This document shows positions 22,355 to 34,196 of a DNA stretch of 64,000 bases, in pieces. Under the pieces are notes generated by a model. It saw only the letters and a list, made by a program, of their open reading frames with translations, was not told where the DNA came from and did no database searches. How positions within the stretch are numbered: the stretch's first letter is position 1; each line of letters starts with the position of its first letter. A program made the translations under genes and the position numbers. Source of the DNA: Pratylenchus scribneri. Lineage: Eukaryota; Nematoda; Chromadorea; Rhabditida; Pratylenchidae. The stretch spans positions 496,001 to 560,000 of the forward strand of contig JAQSEB010000124.1 in assembly GCA_030063045.1 (NCBI GenBank), in the 5' to 3' direction.

Positions 22355-23316
22355 ATGGCTGGAATGTGCTTCAAAATCACCATTCCAATGTTAAGCTTTC
22401 TTGCATTCTTTTTCTTCTCAATTAAGCAGCCTAGAGCCGAAGGAGCATGTCCACCGGATTGGAGCACTTTCGGTGTTCAATGTTATAAAGTAAGCTTTTT
22501 TAATTATTAATCATATGCTGAAGGAATTTTTTCGATCTTTAAAGTATCGATAAGACACAAGCTCAATTTATCTAATACTTGAATTTGCGTTCTTTCTTAA
22601 TTGAACTCAAGATATTTTTGTATTTTCTGATGAGTTAAACTTTTTAAACAAAATATTATATTCTTCAAAATAATTTTATTTGATACGAACAAATTATGTT
22701 ACAGGACAATGGCAAAAAAATCAATTCATTTTCATTTAATTAAATCTACAAATAATATTTAAATAAATTATTTTTTAGGTCTTCAAAGAGAATGCCACTC
22801 AACCGGAAAGTGTTGATAAATGCCATATGATGGAGGCTGAACTTGTTTCAACACATTCGAATGAGGAAAACAAATTCGTGGAAGGTTTGTTGAGATATTC
22901 TCCGAGATCGATTAATTTTTCAAATAATTGAAGGACTTGTAAATGCCATCAGCCCACAAGGGGAAAAGCCACACTATTATTGGATTGGATTGACCATCAC
23001 CCGCCATTCGATGAACGACAAAGTCATTAGTTGCCATTGGATTGATGGTTCGCCAATGAATTTTGGCGACGTGAAAATGTTGAACGCTGGAACATATCCA
23101 TGGAGCGATCATTCTCCTCAATTTCCGCCAGAACCCAACAATTTTGAAGGAAATGAAAGCTGCGTGACATTCAACTTTTGGGAAGAAGGAGAGCCATTGG
23201 TATTTTATTTTATTATTAAAATTTAGACTTTATAATTAATATTTGTTTTTTAGGGATGGGTTGATCGCCAATGTGACCTCAAAATTGATGGTTATATTTG
23301 CAAAAAATCAGCTTAA
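22355..23316 (+). CDS. Secreted C-type lectin-domain protein
   Basis: Four exons: 22355-22489, 22779-22884, 22934-23199 and 23254-23316; 570 nt, 189 aa. A signal peptide (hydrophobic core LSFLAFFFFSI) precedes a single C-type lectin domain starting ACPPDWSTFGVQCYK. The domain has YYWIGL (WIGL motif, about 96-100), EPN at 147-149 (the tripeptide that in this family coordinates calcium and favours mannose-type sugars), and WVDRQC near 171-176 in place of the usual WND. The closing cysteines are in GYICKK. Loss of Asn in WND could weaken the calcium site. AATAAA lies at about 23399. It is absent from duplication unit 1. Likely roles, from the family, are surface recognition or immunity. Confidence 0.88.
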
Positions 23317-24114
23317 ACAACTTTAATTGAGAATGATTGATAAAATTTTATATTTTACGATAATTGCACCAAAAATTGTCGTTTTATATGCAATATGCAA
23401 ATAAATGTTGGAAAAAAAAATTATTTATGGTCCATTTTGTTTACTTCTTTTGATTTATTAAAGCAATACGTAAGAGATCATCCCTTAAGTATATTATTGA
23501 ACATTTTTCTTGGACTGAACAGCATTATAAGGTAGTATTATTCTTTTAATTTTGAAGTCTAGGATCAAACCCTGATTCGATCACTTTTTGCCTGATTACT
23601 GAAATGATCCTAATTAACAGTAATTTTAATTTGATTATTTAAAAAGCAAATTTTCAAGTATATTTTTATAATACTTTTTCATTCGTTCTTCAATATTTAA
23701 TTTTTTTAAGTTTATTTGAATATTTTTAAATTTTATTAAATATAGGATTATTAATCATTTTTTCTTATTTTATAATTACATTTTTAAATTCATTGCATGC
23801 TTTTTAAAAACAGAAAATTCCTTTGAATGAAAGCAAGCACCGACAAAAAAAGAAAAATCACTGATCAAAATAAAGTATTTTTTATTAGTCTAGAAGAGTG
23901 GAATTCAATGAAGAGACGGCTTTTAAAAAAAGAATAAATTATTAAAAAAATAGTCCACCAAATTCCCTTCCCACTGGTCATCCTTCTTTTCTTTTTCACT
24001 TTTGATTGCCGAAATTTAGTCTACATTTTTTTTCATTTCCATTAAAATTTTTTATTTATCCGAAATTTAAAAAAATCTATTCAACAAATATTAATAATTT
24101 TAATAGGAAATAAA
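23317..24114. other. Spacer; duplication unit 2 resumes near 23600
   Basis: After the lectin 3' end, sequence similar to 13905-14405 resumes with substitutions and small indels. No gene was supported. Confidence 0.5.
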
Positions 24115-25763
24115 ATGTTAAAAAATGGGCCATTTTGGGAACTACTTCGCATTTTTCTTTTGGTCATTTTGCTTTGCCTCAACTTGGACGATGTGGATGG
24201 AGGCCTTCCAAGGATGGGTCCACGTTTTAGCCGGCCAATTTCCTCCCCAACAATTAGCAAATATCCAAAACGAAGACCACTAGCAAAAAAACCGAAATTA
24301 CCTGCCGAACCACCAGGATTCAAATCTGTGGCCGATCACCCGCTTTCCCATTATCTTCCCAAAGATGAAGTACGAAAAATGTTGAATGTTGAAGCCTCGG
24401 CTGGTAAAAACACTACATTATTATGAAAATTAACTTTTTAGGCCTCATTAAAAGGTTTAATTTCCAAAAATCTCCTCTCTAAAGTTGCCTCAATATTTTA
24501 ATTTGTCAGCTGGCATTCGACTTCAAAATTCCGTTAAAATTTCACATAATTTCCTTTTGTATTGGCGATGGGGCAGAAAATTTGAAAATTAAATTAATTT
24601 GACATTTCTAGAGGCAATTTAATATAAAAATTAATTTTTAAGGTAAATTAAAATTATTGTGATACTGTAGTCAAAAATGATTATTTTGTAATTTTGGAAA
24701 TAAAAAATGAAATTTAATTGTTAACTAAAAATTGGTATTTTAAGCCATTCCATTCACTTTATTTTGGTGCCGATATTTTACTCTATGAATACAATTTAAA
24801 ATAATTATCATAGCAATTTTCAATTCCAATAATTTTCCAGAATTTAAAAAAATCATTGACAAAACCAAAATCAATGGCCATCCAAATGGAAAAGAAATCA
24901 ACAATTTTGGAAATTTGCATAATGGTCCGAATTTGCCGAGTCCATCAACATCAAACGGCTTCAGCAGACAGTTCTATTTTATAAATTATAATATATTTGA
25001 TTGGGTCATCTAGAGCTTTATTCAATGATCAACATTGATCATAATCAATTTATTGAATAATGATCCATCGAAATTTAACATTTTTCCAAATAAATATTAG
25101 CTTTAAAAATTGATAAAAAATAAAATATATTTTATTGGCCCCTAAGCCCTAATCTGTATATGATTGATTAAAGAGAGAATTATTGGATTTGAATGGAAAT
25201 TGATTAAATTATATCCAAAAAGTGGCAAAATAAACCAAAAAAGATAGTTTCGTTTTCTGGTAATTTTTTTGATCATTAATTTTGATATCAAAATGTCCCC
25301 AATTTTATTATTAAATTGCTAGATTTTTGTTATATTTATAGCTTAAATCATTAATCACATCTTATACATTTTAAAATCTAAAGAAATGATCAAAATTTTC
25401 CTATAATTTCAGTCCTTATGACAATGAAGCTCGTCGATCTCCTTCTACTACGCCAAACAGGTTCAATCGGCCACCGGCAACAGATCAATCCAATCATCCA
25501 GAACTTTTTGGCGGGTATCTACATCAAAATCAGAGGATTAATTTAATTTTAATTTTTTGCACAGTTCACATCGTGATGCAGCCCCAGTCCGTGTGATGGA
25601 CACAAATGGAAATACTAATAAAATTGGGGAAAGTGCGCCTGCTGCTGCTAGAAGGAATTGGGAAACCTTTGATGATGAGCCTGAACAAAGGCCTAGGAAT
25701 AATAGGCAGAGAAGCATTGATGAACATGATGAAATGCAAATGCCATCAACATCAAATGAGTGA
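24115..25763 (+). CDS. Orphan secreted protein A, copy 2
   Basis: Exons 24115-24403, 24841-24970, 25413-25514 and 25565-25763. Each has exactly the same length as in copy 1 (289, 130, 102 and 199 nt), giving 239 aa. Differences are few: for example Ala to Val in the signal core, Phe to Leu and Asp to Val near residue 80-90, His to Asn in exon 2, and Leu to Pro in exon 3. All splice sites are intact while the introns differ by indels, so the coding parts appear conserved. No domain is recognised. Confidence 0.7.
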
Positions 25764-26217
25764 ATATTATTTATTTTAAAATTAATAAACAAAATGGAAA
25801 AGCGGTGGACTGGGCATGCATATAACCCATTTTTAATACTCAATTATTTAACATTTTTATACTAAATAAAATTGGAAATATTTGTTTAAAAAATTTATAG
25901 TCAGAATTCGGATTCTTATTGAAATTTTAATTTTGTAATAAATAATTTATTAATGCATAATTTCGAAATTTTATTCTATGATGAGTGAAATTCACGAATA
26001 AAGTAGGTGATCCAGATTCGAAAATCGAAATGGCTGATTGATTCTTCTACTTTTTTCATGGAATTTTTTTTGCTTCGGGTCTTGTTTAGAATTGAGATTG
26101 AGAATGATTTTAAAAAAAAAAGCCATAGAAAAGAATAAGAGAGAGTGGGGATTAAATTTTAAATTTTCTTCATATTCAATAATTTTTATTGAATGAAAAT
26201 TTCAAAATAATTTATTA

Positions 26218-28438
26218 ATGAAAAAATTAATTTTTTTAAAATTTTTTCACAAAGACATTCCTATTAAATTGCTTATTTTCATTCCAATTTTTAGTGATAC
26301 TTATCACTGGGAATGGCTCGAGAGAAATCAGCCGGGAAATTTGGAGAGATTCAAGAAATTTTATAAAGATGCAACAAAAATTAATGATAAACCAACAGTG
26401 AAAAAAGATATTGGTGAATTGGCCTTTAGCCTTATTCCCGAAAATGATGAACAATTTAGTGCGATGGTTTATGGTGGTTCAAGACTTCCAAATGCTTTAT
26501 TAGGTGAGTCCATTCCTAAAAAAAATTTGCGCTAAAAATTTTACTCATAAAGAATATTTTTAAATGGTATGGGTTTAGGCTAGAATTAGATTTATTTTGT
26601 GGATATAGGTCTGATTAGAGATTGGAAACATTTTATGTTCGCAAAAAACGCTGTATTTTAACTTTTAAGACATTTAATTTTCAATCGCAAAAATATCACT
26701 TTTTAAATTGATATTTTATTTTATTTCCAATAATTTTCATTTAAAATTCAATTGCACAAAATTATATCCTTAAATTTATTATAAAAAAAATTATTATTTA
26801 CTTAAATCTCTTCTTTATATTTTATTTAAAATTTTTATAATAATTTGGTTAATAAATAAAAATATTAAAATAATTTCTATTTATAAAAATAATCGAAATT
26901 TTGAATAAAATAAATTTTGAATCAAATAATTCGAAGAAATTTTCTCCTGAATTCTTTTGATTAGTTAATAAATTAAATATTTAATTAGGTGAAGATGAAG
27001 ACATGCGTGAATTTTTGGCCAGAAGAGCGGCCGTAAGATTTGGAGTTAGGGGAGTTAAGGAGGGGATTAATGCACTGTTGCCAGCTGAAAACGCTGAGTC
27101 AATTATGGATGTTGCCGGCCCATTTGCTGGTGCTGCCGCCGCACCAATAATTTCCAGATCCGTGGGCAGAGGATTTAAAGGATATGAAAGATACAAGAAG
27201 AGAGGACAATTGCCATGGCAAAAGCAGGAAAATCAAAAGACTCTTGGGTAATCTCTTTTTATATTTAATTTATTAATTAATTTCTAAGAAAGACCCAAGA
27301 ATAGGAATTTGGTTAAATGGCATCAATTTGGGAATAGTGCTTTAAAATGCTTAAAATATGCCGCTAGATATTAAATGGAAGATTTTAGAATTAATTTATA
27401 AGAATTCAATTTTGTTATAGTAGATATAAATATTTCTTTAAAAACGCTAAAAAATCCATATTGTGATTTGATTAAAGAAATAAAATTTATGCCATAGCCA
27501 AAATATTGATCCTCAATAAGACCATTAAATGATATAAAGGAATTTTGGGGAAAAGTTCACTCGTCTAACCACCAATAATTAATGTTTAATTTATACTCAC
27601 TCAAATCAATTTAGAATAGTAAAGGTGGCATTGATTTAAAATATAGATTTTTTTAAATATATCAATAAGGCAAATTTTCCCACCACATTTAAAATTATAG
27701 CAAACAATTTTCCATTTTCATATGGATGGTATTTAATTTGTAGAAAAAAAAACAATGTCGAAAAGTTTATAACGGTTTAATAGTTTGTCCTGGACCCCCA
27801 AAACCTATATCCAATCGATAGATCTCGCCAAGACGTGTCGATTGGTATATATTTTGTCATAGTTTGATCAAAGTTAAAGGTATAAAACCACTTAAACCAT
27901 CATGTAGGTTTTGGTTCAAAACCATTAAACCATGACAAATTATATACCAATCTATGCGTCTTGACGAGCTCTATCGAATGGTATATGGTTTGTGAATTTT
28001 GGACAAACCACTAAACTATAAGCTTTTGGACATTTTCAAAGCTCTTTTTGAAATTTTCAATTTTTTCTACATTTTAAATATTTCCCGTTTTATATCCAAA
28101 AATACCCAAACAGAATCGACAAATATTTGTATGATTTCGAGAAAGGAACATTGAGAAAGGCGACAGACCCGAAAAACCTTTGCCCATATGTGGCCCGATG
28201 TGCCATCGTTGGTAGTGGCACTCTCGCTGGAGGAACCATTGGAACGGCTGCCGGACCGCCGGGAATGTTGGTTGGCGGCGTAATTGGCAACAAGGTGGCC
28301 GAACGATTTGTGTCAGCACCGGTAGAGGAAGGCATAAGAAGACAATTTAGAAGACGCAGGCAATTCGATTATAAAAAACTTCGCGAATCCTTGTCCTTGG
28401 ATGATGATGAAGGTGCAATTTCGTTTCCTGAATCCTGA
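26218..28438 (+). CDS. Orphan protein B, copy 2
   Basis: Exons 26218-26503, 26989-27247 and 28114-28438, lengths identical to copy 1, 289 aa. Exons 1 and 2 and intron 1 are identical to copy 1 as far as I can read. Intron 2 differs after about 27598 by small indels. The Gly-rich hydrophobic segment, Arg-rich tail and element-adjacent stop codon are all present. Both copies being open suggests both are functional or very young. Confidence 0.65.
27755..28035. mobile_element. Palindromic element in gene B intron 2, copy 2
   Basis: Duplicate of 18100-18375, slightly more complete (for example GAATGGTATATGGTTTGTG is kept here and shortened in copy 1). Confidence 0.6.
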
Positions 28439-28830
28439 ATAGTGCAAATATGGGCGTTTCCTGAATAGTGCAAATGTGGACGTTTTATACTTATAATAAA
28501 TCAGAAACGGGTTTTAGGCCCAACAAATCTTATACCATTTTGTAGATCTCGAAACACATCGAATGGTTTATAATTTGTTATGGTTTGGCCAAAAATTAAA
28601 GAGTTTAAAACCAAAGACTGGAAATGATTTAAACAGTTTAATACCCTCTAATTTTGAATAAACCTATACAAATTATATACCAATCGATGCAACTTGATGA
28701 TATCTACAAAATAGCATAAAGTTTGTAGGGCCTAAAACCGGTTTCTGATTTATTATAAGTCGAAAACGCCCACATTTGCACTGTTCAGGAAGCGTCCATA
28801 TTTGCACGGCCTTTTGTCTATTCAGGAATG
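28439..28830. mobile_element. Palindromic miniature element at the 3' end of gene B, copy 2
   Basis: Duplicate of 18776-19150. It retains ATTTGTTATGGTTTGGCC, which is lost in copy 1. The arms carry the TTCCTGAATAGTGCAAATG units. Confidence 0.65.
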
Positions 28831-29657
28831 GACACCTTACGGACTACGGATGATGAATGATTGATGAGAAAGATGATTCGATGATTCCTTTTTAGCATGG
28901 TGGAATTTCGGTGGAAGAAAATAAAATGAATTTATTTGTAATTTATTTGAATAAAAATGAGCATTTTATTGTAATAAATGAAGCCTATAAAATAGAATCA
29001 ATTTTCTGATTTAATATAACAATTGGGCCGAAAAGGTTGGTGTTGTTACAAACGCTGTAGGCTGAATCAATTAAATTGCATTTATTTGGGCATAAAATCA
29101 GTTAAAAAAATGATGATATCAATTGATTAAATTTTTATTTTTAGCTATAAATTGGTAATAAACCATTGGTAAAATTATGTATCGGCCCATTTTTGGCCAT
29201 AATTCTGTTTTAATATGAAAAATTAGCCAAGAATATTACATAAATTTATTCATCCGCTTTATTCCCCTTACCTAAATACTAGACCTTTTCGTCCACAAAT
29301 TTCATAACTCATCATAATATAGACCGATAATGCAAATAAAAAATGATACAATTTAATCCGAAATGTAAATGAATAAAAGAATAAACATAAAAGAAATAAA
29401 AAATTAAAGAATAATTTTTTTTACTTATCGGTTATCCAGGACCAGATTTTTTCCAAAAATCACTTTTAGTTACCCACAAAATTGGTCAAACCTAAAATCA
29501 CTTATAATAATGTTTTTTCATCGTTTTACAATCAAATAAAAGTAACAGAAAAATAATTTTAAACAAATTTTTGCAAATCTTTCCTGCTGCTGGATAACCG
29601 ATAAGTACTTTTTTTACAATTTTAATAAATTGATAGTGAAATTTAATATACAGTCTC
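28831..29657. other. Spacer downstream of gene B, copy 2
   Basis: Matches 19151-19980. Non-coding. It ends in the GTCTC target duplication of the LTR element (29653-29657). Confidence 0.5.
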
Positions 29658-30230
29658 TGTTCGGAATGGTTAAGTCCGAATAAATCCAATAAATATTGGC
29701 TTTCTAATAATATTTAGTAGACTCCAAATAATAATGCTTTATTCCTTATGCCCTATGAAATTTTTACAATATTTGATGGTAAATGTGTGTGTGGACTGAT
29801 TTGGGTAGAATCAAGGGGGGTATTTATAGCCATAATTTGGGCCCTCGGGGTTGGTTCATCCATCAGCAATTTGTGCACAATTGGGCAGAACTGTCGAGAC
29901 CAAAGCAAGCAGGATTTGTGCATGGGCATGGTTGTTTTTTCCTGAAGGGGCACATTGGAGAAGAGCAAGGGAAGAAGCAGCGCAGCCATTCGGAGTTTTT
30001 GCCTGATGCCGCGCCAAAGGGAAAAGAAGGGGAAGAGCCGGTCAGATAGGATGATTATGAGCAAATTGGTATATTTTTGTTAGTTTTTTGCCCAAATCAG
30101 TGGTGCGCGATTTAGGTGATTGATTGGGATAGAATGCTGCAAATTTTGCAGCTTTTGCAGAATTAATTTTTTATAATAATATTTTATTATTTTGCACAAT
30201 TTAATGTGCAATTCGCGAGAATTCGCGACA
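29658..30230 (-). repeat. 3' long terminal repeat
   Basis: 573 bp, TGTTCGGAATGG to GCGACA. It is followed on the inside by CTCGGGGGGAACACTCC. It differs from the other LTR by a number of substitutions and short indels, so the insertion is not very recent. Confidence 0.9.
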
Positions 30231-30662
30231 CTCGGGGGGAACACTCCAGGGGAAGTTCCATCCAGCTCTCATCATCATACATTGTTGTCAATTATCGCTT
30301 GACATTTGGTTTATTCCGGGTAATGTTTTCCCTTTTTTTTTCAATTAAACATTTTTTAAATGTATAGCTGAAGTCACAATTGATTGTATTGCTTTCACAT
30401 TATTCAATTGCGACTTTGAATTGAAATGTATTTCTGCTTTAACTATTTTATTTTCAATCAATTCAATATTCCAACCATTTAAGGACGGATTAACAATTTG
30501 GGTCCAATTATGAAGAGCCATAATTAGTATCTGTTCTTCATCTGAGTCAGATTTCCAGAATCAATTTTAAATTCTGGTATTTTCGATTTGCACGCTGGAC
30601 TGTTTTGGCCTACTAGCCCAATTGTTTTTGGTTTGTATGAATGCAATTCTAGCAACTCATTT

Positions 30663-31823
30663 TCATTCATTTGAATCAGTACTTTCATCGCTATATTCGT
30701 ATTCTGATTCTGGCCAATAATAATCTGGATCATTTAGAATATCATCAATGTCATTGACTGCTTTGATTTTAGATTCAGATTCTTCCAGCAGTGTGGCATA
30801 GAAGCAATTTGCCATTTGTTTCTTTTTGGAAATGAATTGTCCCAAAGTACATTCTCTAAGGAAGAAGCCGCTTGGCAACTTTGTAACTATTTTAATGTCA
30901 AAGACAAATAGTTGACCCTGAACAATTCCGATCAATATATCCGGTTTGACCACTTTGCCTCGGAATGGCAGTGGGATTTTATTCAATTTTTTCTGTTCAT
31001 CCGGATTTATTGTTACAACTCTGTATGAGTTTACCAAAGTTGCCAGAGCTTTAGCTGAGAGGTTCAGCTTTGCGCCCTCATTGGTTTGAAAACCAAATTG
31101 AACTCGGACGGAGACCATGTTCTCCTTTTTCATGCCGAAGGCAGATACTTGAAATCTTTCTTGACATAAACTATTGAGCTCTAATGCGGCTAGTAAATCT
31201 TTAGTAATGTATGATCGGTGGCTGCCACTGTCGAATAATATTAGTGCCTTTTGTTTCAGGCCAATCTTGGACGGATTAAATACTTCCGTTTCCAAGTATA
31301 TAAGCAATTCCTTTACGCCTGATTTGGCTGACGCGCTTTCTGCGCACATTTTCTTTTCTTCTGTATAATCAGGCCTGCCCATACGAATGGGCATTCCAAT
31401 TTGTGGATTTGCTTGGTCCCTTCTAAATAGGGCTCTATTGTGTTTCCCTTGCCATTTTGCGCACTTGAAGGAATTAACATGGCAGTTTGTATAGAAATGT
31501 CCTGCCCGAAGGCATTTGAGGCATTTCTTGAGTTCTCTTCGGGCAACTCTTTTGTCGACCATATTGCAAATTGGACAATCACCGATCCAATGATTTGTAT
31601 TTGTATTGCAAAAGGTGCAAGGACCCTGTGGCTTATTGATTGCATTCGCATCTTTTTCCTTTGCCTTTGGTCTTCTTCGCTTTTTTCCTTTTGCTTTTTT
31701 GGTTTCAACTGCCGGATATATGACAGAACTTTCATTTGAGTTCTTATCCCAAAGATTTATCTTCTTTGGATGCATATTAGGCTGGTTTTGTCCAGTGCTT
31801 GAGGCTAACGAAGTATTTTTCAC
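30663..31823 (-). CDS. Gag-protease fragment of a Bel/Pao-like retroelement
   Basis: 386 codons. A basic N-terminus (KKAKGKKRRRPKAKEK) is followed by a zinc-knuckle region: CTFCNTNTNHWIGDC, then CLKCLRAGHFYTNC, then CAKWQGKH in which the expected Cys residues of the third knuckle are replaced. Residues around 195-205 read ILFDSGSHRSYI, the DSG active site of an aspartic protease of the Pao type. The frame ends in an acidic tail and stops before any polymerase. The capsid part of gag is also missing. It may be maintained by a trans-acting full-length relative, or be dead. Confidence 0.85.
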   Translation of the reverse strand: MKNTSLASSTGQNQPNMHPKKINLWDKNSNESSVIYPAVETKKAKGKKRRRPKAKEKDANAINKPQGPCTFCNTNTNHWIGDCPICNMVDKRVARRELKKCLKCLRAGHFYTNCHVNSFKCAKWQGKHNRALFRRDQANPQIGMPIRMGRPDYTEEKKMCAESASAKSGVKELLIYLETEVFNPSKIGLKQKALILFDSGSHRSYITKDLLAALELNSLCQERFQVSAFGMKKENMVSVRVQFGFQTNEGAKLNLSAKALATLVNSYRVVTINPDEQKKLNKIPLPFRGKVVKPDILIGIVQGQLFVFDIKIVTKLPSGFFLRECTLGQFISKKKQMANCFYATLLEESESKIKAVNDIDDILNDPDYYWPESEYEYSDESTDSNE

Positions 31824-32168
31824 TTCTTCTTGAGCGATTATAAAGAATTTTATTCAAATTCTTTTTCAATTTATACAATAAACAACAGTTTATTGCAGAG
31901 TCCAAATGTCGTTTGGCTTTTCCCCTTTCTTGCCTTTAAATTGTAACAATTTAATGTTACAATTATTGTTAAATTTTTATTAGGGATGGTTTAATTTCCC
32001 TTTGATTTATATAATTTAGCTTTTTAAGCTAAATTTATATTTTTAAATTTTATTTCCCAAATAAACTCTGCCTTGTGCAGATCCTCGGGAGGCAAAAGAG
32101 GAAAGGCAACGCCCAAAGCGGCACACAAAATAGGGCAGGGCACATTCAATTTGAAGTCGGGGCCACCA

Positions 32169-32745
32169 TGTTCGGAATGGTTAAGTCCGAATAAATTCCA
32201 ATAAATATTGGCTTTTAATAATATTTAGTAGACTCCAAATAAATAGATTTATTCCTTTTGCCCTATGAATTATTTACAATATTTGATGGTAAATGTGTGT
32301 GTGGACTGATTTGGGTAGAATCAAGGGGGGTATTTATAGCCATAATTTGGGCCCTCGGGGTTGGTTCATCCATCAGCAATTTGTGCACAATTGGTCAGAA
32401 CTGCCGAGACCAATGGGGGCAAGCAGGATTTGTGCATGGGCATGGTTGCTTTTTCCTGAAGGGGCACATTGGAGAAGAGCAAGGGAAGAAGCAGCGCAGC
32501 CATTCGGAGTTTTTGCCTGATGCCGCGCCAATGGGAAAAGAAGGGGGAAAAGCCGGTCGTAAAAGAACATGATGAGCAAAATTGGCGGTTTGGGTAGTTT
32601 TTTGCCTAAATCGGCAATGAGCGATTTGGGTGATTGATTGGGAAATTGTGCTGCAAAATTTGCAGCTTTTGCACGATTTATTTTTTATGATAATTATTTT
32701 ATTATTTTGCACAATTTAATGTGCAATTCGCGAGAATTCGCGACA
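32169..32745 (-). repeat. 5' long terminal repeat
   Basis: 577 bp, same termini as the left LTR. In element orientation it is the upstream LTR and would hold the promoter. The internal sequence directly after it begins TGGTGGCCCC, a plausible tRNA primer-binding site. Confidence 0.9.
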
Positions 32746-32762
32746 GTCTCATATTTCCTCAA

Positions 32763-34196
32763 TTATGGTTTCATTCCAACCGGGAATTTGATGTTACCTT
32801 CCGGGAACATTTCCGGTATTTCCATTCGATAAACAAATAAATTGACAGCGAATTGTTGCAAAGCCCATTCCAATTTCTCCTCTGAACTTCGGTTAAATGC
32901 AATTAGGCCCATTCTTTGTCCAGTGAAGAGCATTTTTAAAATAATCTCATTCATTTGCGGATGTGAAGGCATCAAATTTTTTAATTTTGTAAATAATTCT
33001 AGAAAATGTAAATTCAAGTTGCGGCGCCTTAAATAAGATGGAAATCAAAATATAATAAACAGAAAATTTTGTATTTAAAATTTAAACCAAGAAATTTATA
33101 TTCTACAAATTAAAGCTGTAGAGCCTAAAATCGGTTTCTGATTTATTATAAATCAAAAACTATTTTGGTAATAAAAAAAGGAATTTTTGTGTTAAAAAAA
33201 ATAATTTTGATTGCAAAAAATATTTATCATTAAATAATATATAAACCAACTTAATTATTATTTATTATAGTTCAAAGTTCAAATGTCGAAAATATATTAT
33301 AGAGATATATTAATAAACTTACCGGGTGTATTCTCTGTTATTCTCATCATTTTCTTTCTCTTTATTCCATGTCCCCTCCTTAACTAAATTGTAAATGGCA
33401 AGCCAGTGATCTCCTTCGTTTAAAAGTCTAAAAAATTGTTCACATAATTTCAAATAAATATAAATATTTTTTTATTTTTTGTAGTAAAGCTTTTCTTGAA
33501 AATTAATGTTTTAGTGCAATAAAATTCATATGCTGTATAATCTATAATTCTAGCACTGTCCCTAATTATACCTAAATTCTTAAATATTATAATATATTAC
33601 GCCCTAATATTAAATTAAGATAAAGATATTTTGGCACTAAATAAAATAAATTTGGCCCTAAAAAATTATATTTATTTATTCAATGATGATAAAAATATTT
33701 TCGAATTTTTCAAATTAAATCATCACTTTTGATAATGCGACAGCAATCCTCCCAAATCATTTTTCAATATTTCTATGCGAATTTCATTGAAAGTTTTCTG
33801 TAATTTTTCGATTTTGCTTTTGGCATTTTCCAATCCTCCGACATATTTGTATATTTTATTGAAAGTTTTCAGTAAATCTTTGATTTCTCTTTTGGCATTG
33901 GCAAAAAGTTTGTTCAAATTTTTCATTGTTTGGCAAAGATTCTTTTTGGGATCAAATTCTAGCATTTCTTCCGAATTTTCTCCCAAATCACACTTTTCTG
34001 AATGGATTATTTTCTGCTTTTTATTGACATGAATTTCTGGCATTTTCTCCGAAGTTTCACCTAAATCACTACACTTTCTGTATATTGGATCAATGATTTT
34101 CTGCATTTTTTCAATTTTTTCCTCATAATAGGATAAATTTTCTTCCGCTTTGATAAACTCAATCGAAGACAATAGGAGAAGAGAAAGAAAAATCAT
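32763..34196 (-). CDS. Secreted coiled-coil orphan protein, complete copy
   Basis: Three exons: 34196-33727, 33427-33323 and 33027-32763; 840 nt, 279 aa, all phases consistent (the AA of exon 1 plus A of exon 2 give Lys). The start MIFLSLLLLSSIEFIKAEE is a signal peptide. Exon 1 is helical with heptad-like KIEKMQKIIDPIYRKC, FDPKKNLCQTMKNLNKLF and a repeated NAKxEIxxLxKTF unit, suggesting a coiled coil. Exon 2 has LLNEGDHWLAIYNLVKEGTW. Exon 3 has FTGQRMGLIAF, KLEWALQQFAVNLFVYRME and ends FPVGMKP. No known family was recognised. Paralogues: exon 3 only at 20001-20265 and a three-exon copy at 58404-59791. It could be a secreted effector or structural protein; function unknown. Confidence 0.7.

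Larger units (their letters stand above)
29658..32745 (-). mobile_element. Bel/Pao-like LTR retrotransposon, internally deleted
   Basis: 3088 bp, bounded by LTRs at 29658-30230 and 32169-32745 and by the 5-bp duplication GTCTC (29653-29657, 32746-32750). The pre-insertion site survives in unit 1 as CTCTC. The single long frame is on the minus strand, so the 5' LTR is the right-hand one. The primer-binding site would be TGGTGGCCCCGACTTC next to it. There is no reverse transcriptase, RNase H or integrase; a full Bel/Pao element is about 6-9 kb, so it is non-autonomous. Confidence 0.88.
23600..33250. repeat. Segmental duplication, unit 2 (pairs with 13890-20504)
   Basis: Same gene order as unit 1: gene A, gene B, palindrome, and coiled-coil exon 3. 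It is interrupted by the LTR element at 29658-32745. Without the element, 29657 would join 32751, matching about 19980-20505 of unit 1. Confidence 0.9.

Noticed and set aside
29753..30064. Open frames within the LTRs (also 32258-32712)
   Set aside because: They overlap on both strands, differ between the two LTRs and lie in regulatory repeat sequence.
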